From Clostridia bacterium (lineage in GTDB: Bacteria > Bacillota_A > Clostridia > Christensenellales > Aristaeellaceae), in NCBI GenBank assembly GCA_017481065.1, contig JAFUPT010000162.1:1-20945 (forward strand): 20,945 nt of DNA, in the 5' to 3' direction. The notes beneath the pieces were generated by a model. That model searched no databases and had not been told where the DNA came from. It saw only the letters and a list, made by a program, of their open reading frames with translations. Positions 14,939 to 20,945 of the stretch are shown here, one piece after another (the stretch's first letter is position 1; each line of letters starts with the position of its first letter). The translations under genes were made by a program, and so were the position numbers.

Positions 14939-14976
14939 TGTTGCCCGGAAAAAGCGCTAATGAATAGGGTGATTGA

Positions 14977-16497
14977 ATGTCAAATACCAAGCAAAATGCG
15001 CCCATTCTTGAAATGTGCGGCATTGTGAAGGAGTTCCCCGGCGTTCGCGCGCTGTCGGACCTCACCTTCGATGTTTACGAAGGCGAATGCCATTGCCTCG
15101 TGGGCGAAAACGGCGCTGGCAAGTCCACGCTGATGAAGATCCTGTCCGGCGCATACACGCCCACGGCAGGCGTGATCCGCTACGGCGGCCACGAATACAA
15201 GAGCCTCACGCCGACGCTCTCCCGCAGCATCGGCATTGAAATCGTGTACCAGGAAAACGACCTGGTGCCCACGATGAACGCCGTCGAAAACATCTTCGTC
15301 GGCAAGGAAATCACGAAATTCGGCGGAATTGTGGACTTCAAGGCCATGCACCAGCGCGTGCTGGAGCAGATGGAAAAGTACGGCATCCGCATCGATCCCC
15401 TGCAGACCATCGAGAGAATGTCGGTCTCCGACCAGCAGTTCGTCAAGATCCTCAAGGCCCTGATGAACGAAAGCAAAATCCTCATCATGGATGAACCCAC
15501 CTCCATGTTCAACGTGGAGGACGCCGGCAAGGTGCTCGAGCTGGTGCGCAACATCACCGCCCGCGGCATCAGCATCATCTATATCTCCCACTTCCTGAAG
15601 GAAGTTGTGCAGATCGCCGACCGCATCACCGTAATCCGCGATGGCAGCGTGATCCGCACTTACGATAATTCCGGCCATGATGTGGCCCTGGACGCCATCA
15701 CCAGCGATATGGTCGGCCGCCCGGTGGATGTGTTCTACCAGAAGGATACCTGCGAAATCGGCGATGTGATGTTCGAGGTGAAGGACCTGAAACTCACCAA
15801 GGATTCCCCTTCCGTCAGCTTCTCGGTGCGCAAGGGCGAAATCGTGGGCCTTTCCGGCATGGTGGGTTCGGGCAGAACCGAAATCGTGCGCGCCATCTCC
15901 GGCGCAGACCCCCGGTACAGCGGCGATATTTTCATCAACGGCCAGAAGCTCACCATCCGCAATCCCCGGGATGGCATCAACGCCGGCATCGCCCACATCA
16001 CCGAGGACAGGCAGCGGCTTGGCCTGAACCTCGGCGCGAGCGTGCTGGAAAACACCCTGATCGTGGATTTGCAGCTGGGCGGCAAGATCAAGCCGGGCTT
16101 CACCTATAATTTCAACGATTATTCCGGGGAAGCGCAGGAAATCGTGAAGAAGCTGAAGGTGAAAACGCTCTCGCTCCAGCAGGAAGTAGTAAACCTCTCC
16201 GGCGGCAATCAGCAGAAGGTTGTGCTGGGCAAGTGGCTCTTCGCCGACCAGAAGGTTTATATCTTCGATGAACCCACCCGCGGCATCGATGTAAATGCCA
16301 AGGCGGAATTCTACAAGCAGATGACCGCGCTCACCAAGGCGGGCAACTGCATCATCATGGTTTCCTCCGATATGCCGGAAATGATCTCCATGAGCGACCG
16401 CGTGCTGGTTGTGCGCCAGGGCGCCATCACCAGCGAGCTCACCGGCGAGGATATCAACGAACAGACCATCATCAAAGAAGCGCTGTGCGTAGGCTGA
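14977..16497 (+). CDS. RbsA-like double-domain sugar ABC ATPase
   Basis: This 506-aa cytoplasmic ATPase energises the sugar importer. Domain 1 has Walker A GENGAGKS (43-50), a weakly conserved signature (MSVSDQQ) and Walker B ILIMDEPTS. Domain 2 has a degenerate P-loop GMVGSGRTE (lysine missing, usual in the RbsA/MglA branch), ITEDRQRLG, an intact LSGGNQQK signature, Walker B VYIFDEPTRGID and MVSSDMPE. The ATG follows AGGGTGA closely. It is first in a unit with the RbsC-like permease and the second TIM-barrel gene. The sugar is not identifiable. Confidence 0.93.
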   Translation: MSNTKQNAPILEMCGIVKEFPGVRALSDLTFDVYEGECHCLVGENGAGKSTLMKILSGAYTPTAGVIRYGGHEYKSLTPTLSRSIGIEIVYQENDLVPTMNAVENIFVGKEITKFGGIVDFKAMHQRVLEQMEKYGIRIDPLQTIERMSVSDQQFVKILKALMNESKILIMDEPTSMFNVEDAGKVLELVRNITARGISIIYISHFLKEVVQIADRITVIRDGSVIRTYDNSGHDVALDAITSDMVGRPVDVFYQKDTCEIGDVMFEVKDLKLTKDSPSVSFSVRKGEIVGLSGMVGSGRTEIVRAISGADPRYSGDIFINGQKLTIRNPRDGINAGIAHITEDRQRLGLNLGASVLENTLIVDLQLGGKIKPGFTYNFNDYSGEAQEIVKKLKVKTLSLQQEVVNLSGGNQQKVVLGKWLFADQKVYIFDEPTRGIDVNAKAEFYKQMTALTKAGNCIIMVSSDMPEMISMSDRVLVVRQGAITSELTGEDINEQTIIKEALCVG

Positions 16498-16528
16498 TGC
16501 AGCGGAGAGAGGAAAGGGTCGAAAACGC

Positions 16529-17950
16529 ATGAAGAAGAATTTGAATGTTTTGCGCAACATACTGCTGCTCGCCGGCATCGTGCTGTTCATCTTCGCCACC
16601 ATCGGCGAATCCGTGGATCGCGCCAGCTGGACCGCCATCAGCGGCTATGTGGATGAAATTGCTGAGGAACAGGGCTTTGAATCCTACGACGCCATCGAGG
16701 ATGAAGCCGCGAAGGCCGCCGTTGAGGACCAGGCCCGCGTGCTCGCCGCCCAGGAGACGGCGGCCATCGCCCGTGGCTACAAGAAGTTTTCCAAGGTAAA
16801 GGACGAGGCTGAGATCGAAGCCATCAAGGCAGAGGCCATCGAAATCGCCGCTGCTGAGAAGGAAAAAGGCGGATTCGGCGTGCTGCTCGCCTCCATCTGG
16901 GTACCCCTGTTGGTGATCGCCGCCTTCGCCCTCATCGCCGGTGTTTGCATGATCCTGGCCGCCCGCGCGGCCCAGCGCAGCGCCAGCGGCGTGCCCAAGG
17001 CGCCCTTCAAGCCCGCAAACCTTTTGAAGGACCAGCGCATGCTGCTGGTCATCGTAATCGTGCTGCTGGTCATCGTGGTCGGCTGCATCAACCCGAAGTT
17101 CGTCAAGCTCACGAACGTCATCGCCATCTTCCAGCAGATTTCCGTTCTGGGTGTGCTCACCATGGTGCAGGCCATGCTGCTGATCTCCGGCGGCATCGAC
17201 CTCTCCATCGGCAATATGATGTCCCTGGTGGGCATCGTGGTCGCCACCCTGCTGATGGGCGGCCAGAGCCTGTTTGTGGCGGTGCTCGCCGGCATGGCGG
17301 TATCCACCCTCTGCGGCCTGTTCAACGGCATCATCATCTCCAAGTCCCGCTGCATCCCGCTGATCCTTACCCTGGGCACCGGCCAGATCTTCTACGGCAT
17401 CGCCCTGCTGATCTGCGGCGGCTCCTTCCTGCAGTTCAAGGAAAAGCTGGAGTTCATGCGCAAGATCACGCTGTATAACTTCGTGCCCCTCATGGTTGTG
17501 TTCATGCTGGCCATCGTTATCCTGATGCACCTGCTGCTCACCAAGACCAAGTTCGGCCGCAGGATCGTGGCCATCGGCGGCAACGAAAAGAACGCCTACC
17601 TGTCCGGCATCAACGTGGATGCCTACAAGATCGCCACCTACGCCATCGGCGGCCTGATCGTAAGCGTTGCAGCCCTCATCCTCGGCGCGCGCCTGAATTC
17701 CATCACCGCCACTGCGGGCGATGGCTACGAGACCGACGCCCTGGTTGCTGCCATCATCGGCGGCGTTACCTTCGAAGGCGGCCGCGGCACCGTGCTCGGC
17801 GCATTCCTGGGCTGCCTGCTCACCGGCATCATCTCCAACGCCCTGGATATCCTCGGCGTGGACGCCTATGTAAAGGTCGTTATCTCCGGCGCGATCATCG
17901 TCGGCGCTGTGGTGCTCTCCAACATCTCCAACCTGCGCAAGAAGAACTAA
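16529..17950 (+). CDS. RbsC-like sugar ABC permease with an unusual N-terminal extension
   Basis: This 473-aa membrane protein is the pore of the sugar importer. The canonical RbsC-type part begins near residue 168 and includes GGIDLSIG (221-228), the loop FGRRIVAIGGNEKNAYLSGI, and GGVTFEGGRGTVLGAFLG. RbsC proteins are about 320 aa, so about 165 residues are added in front. The added part has a hydrophobic helix (10-26), an Ala/Glu/Lys-rich helical stretch (about 40-112) and a second hydrophobic segment (117-145). Two 24-residue segments, 53-76 and 87-110, align without gaps at 8 identities, so the insert may be an internal duplication. The start is supported by GAGAGGAAAGGG upstream. It is followed by the second epimerase gene after 15 bp. 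Confidence 0.92.
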   Translation: MKKNLNVLRNILLLAGIVLFIFATIGESVDRASWTAISGYVDEIAEEQGFESYDAIEDEAAKAAVEDQARVLAAQETAAIARGYKKFSKVKDEAEIEAIKAEAIEIAAAEKEKGGFGVLLASIWVPLLVIAAFALIAGVCMILAARAAQRSASGVPKAPFKPANLLKDQRMLLVIVIVLLVIVVGCINPKFVKLTNVIAIFQQISVLGVLTMVQAMLLISGGIDLSIGNMMSLVGIVVATLLMGGQSLFVAVLAGMAVSTLCGLFNGIIISKSRCIPLILTLGTGQIFYGIALLICGGSFLQFKEKLEFMRKITLYNFVPLMVVFMLAIVILMHLLLTKTKFGRRIVAIGGNEKNAYLSGINVDAYKIATYAIGGLIVSVAALILGARLNSITATAGDGYETDALVAAIIGGVTFEGGRGTVLGAFLGCLLTGIISNALDILGVDAYVKVVISGAIIVGAVVLSNISNLRKKN

Positions 17951-17965
17951 AGGAGGTTTTCCCGC

Positions 17966-18805
17966 ATGAAAAAGGGACTGAGCTTTTACACCTTTGACCA
18001 GAATGTGAACCTCCGCGAAGCCTTTGAGCAGGCCAAAAAGGCCGGCTATGACGGCGTGGAACCCTGCATCAGCGAAACCGGCGAGCTCAACATGAAAACC
18101 AGCGATAAGGAGCTGCTGGCCATCCGCTCCATGGCGGAGGATATGGGCCTGGAATTCTGCTCCGTAGGTGCATGGGGACTCTGGGAGCACAACCTCGCCG
18201 GCGAGGATGAATACCACGGCAACTACGCCTGCGATATCATCAAGAAGCAGATCGAATGCTGCCAGGCTTTCGGCGCCGACGCCGCGCTGGTGGTTCCCGG
18301 CTGGGTGGGCACCAACTTCGCCGAGGGCATCGTGCGCTACGACAAGGCCTACGAAAATTCTCAGAAGCGCCTCGCCTCCCTGGCTCCCGTGGCCGAGGCC
18401 GCGAAGGTGAACCTGGGCGTCGAAAATGTATGGAACAAGTTCCTGCTCTCCCCCCTGGAGATGGCCCGCTTCCTGGATGAAATCGGCAGCGAATATATCG
18501 GCGCATACTTCGATGTGGGCAATATCATCTACATCGGCTATCCGGACCAGTGGATCGAAATCCTCGGCAAGCGCATCAAGCGCCTGCACTTCTGCGATTG
18601 CCGCGCTGAGTGCGCTGGCCTGAGCATGTTCGTGGATCTCTTCGCCGGCGATGTGGATTTCGAAGCCGTGATGAAGGCCGCGAAGAAGATCGGCTATGAT
18701 GAATGGGCCACGGTGGAATTCCTGCCGAACTACCGCCGCTTCCCCTATCAGTCCATCATCAATGCCAAGCAGTCGCTGGACCAGATCCTGAAAATCGAAG
18801 TTTGA
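17966..18805 (+). CDS. Sugar isomerase/epimerase-family TIM-barrel protein (second copy, ketose-3-epimerase-like)
   Basis: This 279-aa cytosolic TIM-barrel enzyme is of the xylose-isomerase-like fold, closest by eye to UlaE/tagatose-3-epimerase-type proteins. The expected metal ligands are E153 (GVENVWN), D183 (AYFDVGN), H208 (RLHFCD) and E251 (ATVEFLP). It starts with AGGAGG 9 nt before the ATG, 15 bp after the permease stop, and is the last gene before a terminator. It probably handles the imported sugar or its derivative. No kinase is linked, so action on an unphosphorylated ketose is possible. Confidence 0.88.
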   Translation: MKKGLSFYTFDQNVNLREAFEQAKKAGYDGVEPCISETGELNMKTSDKELLAIRSMAEDMGLEFCSVGAWGLWEHNLAGEDEYHGNYACDIIKKQIECCQAFGADAALVVPGWVGTNFAEGIVRYDKAYENSQKRLASLAPVAEAAKVNLGVENVWNKFLLSPLEMARFLDEIGSEYIGAYFDVGNIIYIGYPDQWIEILGKRIKRLHFCDCRAECAGLSMFVDLFAGDVDFEAVMKAAKKIGYDEWATVEFLPNYRRFPYQSIINAKQSLDQILKIEV

Positions 18806-18815
18806 TCAACACTAG

Positions 18816-18843
18816 AGAGGCCGCATCCCGGCCTCTTTCTTTT
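18816..18843 (+). terminator. Intrinsic terminator of the sugar transporter unit
   Basis: AGAGGCCG (18816-18823) and CGGCCTCT (18829-18836) form an 8-bp stem with a 5-nt loop and a TTTCTTTT tail. Confidence 0.85.
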
Positions 18844-18884
18844 GCTCCCGGCTGCCTCTTCCCTCGATTTAACACCCGTTTGGA

Positions 18885-18914
18885 TTGACAAACTCCGGCA
18901 GAAAATGATATAGT
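18885..18914 (+). promoter_or_regulatory. Predicted promoter upstream of the riboswitch
   Basis: TTGACA (18885-18890), an 18-bp spacer and TATAGT (18909-18914) with TGA before the -10 form a good promoter. It starts the transcript just before the riboswitch. Confidence 0.75.
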
Positions 18915-18925
18915 TGAATTAGCCT

Positions 18926-19016
18926 TTATGAGGGAGTAGTCGACAGGGCCTTGTTCCTGTGACAAGTCAACATTCATGGCCTTTTGGCCTGGCTTGGATT
19001 AAATGACCAGACTCAT
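18926..19016 (+). ncRNA. yybP-ykoY manganese riboswitch
   Basis: The 5' strand ATGAG-GGAGTAG (18928-18939) and 3' strand CCAGA-CTCAT (19007-19016) match the conserved GG-GGAGUAG and CAAGA-CC junction strands of yybP-ykoY RNAs. The closing P1 helix is ATGAG/CTCAT. An internal ACAGG/CCTGT hairpin (18943-18947/18956-18960), the segment GTCAACATTC and a GGCC-TTTT-GGCC hairpin fill the two arms. This class binds Mn2+ and usually turns genes on. The 3' strand of P1 is shared with the terminator that follows, so ligand binding should favour read-through into the cation ATPase. The match is by eye, not by covariance search. Confidence 0.85.
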
Positions 19017-19052
19017 GGGTAGGATATTCCTATCCCTGCGTCTGGTTTTTTT
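19006..19052 (+). terminator. Riboswitch-controlled terminator
   Basis: ACCAGAC (19006-19012) pairs with GTCTGGT (19040-19046) around an inner GGGTAGGA/TCCTA-T-CCC stem, followed by T7. Its 5' arm uses the bases that close P1 of the upstream riboswitch, so the two structures exclude each other. Confidence 0.88.
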
Positions 19053-19081
19053 AATCCTGAAACAAAGAAAGGAAGGGTTAC

Positions 19082-20945
19082 ATGAAGTTCTACTGCGAAG
19101 ACATCGAACAAGTATTGAACCAAACCAACAGCGCCCGCGAAGGCCTGTCCTCCGCCGAGGCTGAAAAGCGCCTCGCAGCAAACGGCAAAAACAAGCTCGC
19201 GGAAGCCAAGAAGGATTCCATCATCGTGCAGTTTTTGAAGCAGATGGCCGATCCTATGATCATCATCCTGCTGGTTGCCGCCGCCATCAGCGGCGTGCTG
19301 GCCGTTGTCGAGGGCGAGAGCTTTGCCGATGTCATCATCATCCTGGCCGTCGTCATCATCAATGCGGTGCTGGGCGTCTACCAGGAAAACAAAGCTGAAA
19401 AGGCCATCGAGGCCCTGCAGGAAATGTCCGCCGCAACCAGCAAGGTGCTGCGCGATGGCAAGATTGTGTCCATCCGCAGCGAGGACCTGGTGGTTGGCGA
19501 TGTGGTGCTCCTCGAGGCCGGCGACGCCGTGCCTGCAGATGGCCGCCTGATCGAAAACGCCTCCCTCAAGATTGAGGAAGCCGCCCTCACCGGCGAATCC
19601 GTGCCGGTAACCAAGTTCATCGATATCATCAACCTCAGCGATAATGCCAAGGATGTGCCCCTGGGCGACCGCAAAAATATGGTCTACATGGGCTCCACCG
19701 TGGTTTATGGCCGCGGCGCCGCCGTGATCACCGCCACCGGCATGGATACCGAAATGGGCAAGATCGCCGATGCGCTGGCCAAGGCCGAGGAGGGCCAGAC
19801 GCCCCTGCAGCTCAAGCTGAGCCAGCTGTCCAAAATCCTCACCTGGCTGGTGCTGGGCATCTGCGTGATCATCTTCGCCGTGCAGATCTTCCGCGCGGGC
19901 GGCTTCGGCTTCGAAGTGATCCTGAACAGCTTCATGGTCGCCGTCTCCCTGGCGGTTGCCGCCATCCCGGAGGGCCTTGCCGCGGTGGTCACCGTGGTGC
20001 TCTCCATCGGCGTTACCAACATGTCCAAGCGCAACGCCATCATCCGCAAGCTCACCGCTGTGGAAACCCTGGGCTGCGCCCAGATCATCTGCTCGGATAA
20101 GACCGGCACCCTCACCCAGAACAAGATGACCGTCGTTGATTCCTTCGGCGAAAACGAGCAGCACCTTGCCACCGCCATGGCCCTCTGCTGCGACGCCGAA
20201 ATCGACGCCGACGGCGCCGTGACCGGCGAGCCCACCGAGGCCGCCCTGGTTGTATGGGCCGACAAGCTGAACCTCAACAAGAATGATCTCAAGGCCGCCA
20301 ACCCCCGCTCCGGCGAGGCTCCCTTCGATTCCGGCCGCAAGATGATGTCCACCGTGCACCGCGTGGGCGGCCAGTTCATCCAGTACACCAAGGGCGCTCC
20401 GGACGTGATCCTCGGCAAGTGCACCCATTACCTCAAGGACGGCGCTCCCGTGCCCATGACCGATGCCTACAAGGCTGAAATCCTCGCCGCCAACAAGGCC
20501 ATGGCAGACCGCGCCCTGCGCGTGCTGGCCTGCGCCCAGCGCGTCTACACCGCCGAGCCCGCCGCCTACGAGCCCGAAGCCCTGGAGACTGAGCTCTGCT
20601 TCGTGGGCCTCACCGGCATGATCGACCCCGTGCGCCCCGAAGTGAAGGATGCAATCACCGAATGCCGCGGCGCAGGCGTGCGCGCCATCATGATCACCGG
20701 CGACCATGTGGATACCGCCATCGCCATCGCCAAGGAGCTGGGCATCCTGGAGGAGGGCAAGAAGGCCATCACCGGCATGCAGCTCAACGAAATGAGCGAT
20801 GAAGAATTCGCCAAGGAATTTAAGAATATCGCCGTATACGCCCGCGTGCAGCCCGAGCACAAGACCCGCATCGTAAACGCTTGGCGCGGCGCAGGCTATG
20901 TTACCGCCATGACCGGCGACGGCGTAAACGACGCCCCCTCCATCA
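19082..20945 (+). CDS. P2-type cation-transporting ATPase, probable Mn2+ (or Ca2+) exporter, 3' end outside window
   Basis: The open frame runs from ATG 19082 (AAAGGAAGGG upstream) to the window edge without a stop: 621 complete codons of an expected 870-900. Visible parts are an N-terminal cation-ATPase domain, helices M1-M2 (about 56-100), the actuator motif TGES (170-173), M3, M4 with PEGL (296-299), the phosphorylation site DKTGTLT (D339), the nucleotide site KGAPD (437) and GDGVND (612-617). M5-M10, with most cation ligands, lie outside. By sequence it belongs with SERCA/PMCA-like bacterial calcium ATPases. The upstream manganese riboswitch argues for Mn2+ export, as for Lactococcus YoaB. 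Confidence 0.92.
   Translation, partial: MKFYCEDIEQVLNQTNSAREGLSSAEAEKRLAANGKNKLAEAKKDSIIVQFLKQMADPMIIILLVAAAISGVLAVVEGESFADVIIILAVVIINAVLGVYQENKAEKAIEALQEMSAATSKVLRDGKIVSIRSEDLVVGDVVLLEAGDAVPADGRLIENASLKIEEAALTGESVPVTKFIDIINLSDNAKDVPLGDRKNMVYMGSTVVYGRGAAVITATGMDTEMGKIADALAKAEEGQTPLQLKLSQLSKILTWLVLGICVIIFAVQIFRAGGFGFEVILNSFMVAVSLAVAAIPEGLAAVVTVVLSIGVTNMSKRNAIIRKLTAVETLGCAQIICSDKTGTLTQNKMTVVDSFGENEQHLATAMALCCDAEIDADGAVTGEPTEAALVVWADKLNLNKNDLKAANPRSGEAPFDSGRKMMSTVHRVGGQFIQYTKGAPDVILGKCTHYLKDGAPVPMTDAYKAEILAANKAMADRALRVLACAQRVYTAEPAAYEPEALETELCFVGLTGMIDPVRPEVKDAITECRGAGVRAIMITGDHVDTAIAIAKELGILEEGKKAITGMQLNEMSDEEFAKEFKNIAVYARVQPEHKTRIVNAWRGAGYVTAMTGDGVNDAPSI

Noticed and set aside
14980..16638. 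552-codon minus-strand open frame opposite the sugar ATPase
   Set aside because: Antisense shadow with no domain, promoter or ribosome site.
16472..18589. 705-codon minus-strand open frame opposite the permease and second epimerase
   Set aside because: Same antisense artefact: low-complexity His/Gln/Asp/Gly composition, crossing several real genes.
19013..20860. 615-codon minus-strand open frame opposite the P-type ATPase
   Set aside because: Antisense of a gene with all P-type ATPase motifs; its composition is typical of shadow frames.
1..20945. CRISPR arrays, tRNA or rRNA genes, insertion sequences, phage or toxin-antitoxin genes
   Set aside because: I saw no regularly spaced direct repeats, tRNA-like folds, transposase or integrase motifs, or small paired toxin-antitoxin frames.

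Overview
The window looks like a chromosomal segment of a fairly GC-rich gut or rumen-type Clostridia (Firmicutes). I infer this from strong AAAGGAGG-type ribosome binding sites, sigma-A-like TTGACA/TATAAT promoters, U-tract terminators, a terminator-coupled yybP-ykoY riboswitch, and dispersed hairpin repeats of a kind I recall from uncultured Clostridiales. The genus cannot be read from the sequence. Neither ABC binding protein has a lipobox, which is unusual for a Gram-positive.

Region 1 (1-8459) is a purine salvage module. On the minus strand, adenine deaminase (ade) is followed by a second metal-dependent amidohydrolase of the TRZ/ATZ, MTA/SAH-deaminase type, with a hairpin repeat between them. 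Divergent from them is a complete BMP-type ABC importer: binding protein, double ATPase and two permeases. A hairpin after the binding-protein gene probably lowers read-through into the ATPase gene, and a strong terminator closes the set. The shared intergenic region holds promoters in both directions and a PurR-box-like pair.

Region 2 (8497-12675) has a lone S51-type serine peptidase/GATase-like gene (+) converging, across a bidirectional terminator, on a minus-strand operon of three overlapping genes. These encode an ACT-ACT-metallo-beta-lactamase fusion, an eight-pass membrane protein of unknown family, and an exported C39-like cysteine-peptidase-fold protein. I cannot match this trio to a described system; it is the best candidate here for something new.

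Region 3 (12748-18843) is a sugar-type module. A consensus promoter drives a TIM-barrel isomerase/epimerase and a periplasmic-type sugar binding protein, ending at a perfect terminator. A second strong promoter drives an RbsA-like double ATPase, an RbsC-like permease and a second TIM-barrel epimerase. The permease carries an odd extension of about 165 residues at its N terminus. No kinase or regulator is present, so the sugar is unknown.

Region 4 (18885-20945) holds a promoter, a yybP-ykoY (Mn2+) riboswitch overlapping an intrinsic terminator, and the 5' two-thirds of a P2-type cation ATPase cut by the window end. The riboswitch suggests that this calcium-ATPase-like protein exports Mn2+.
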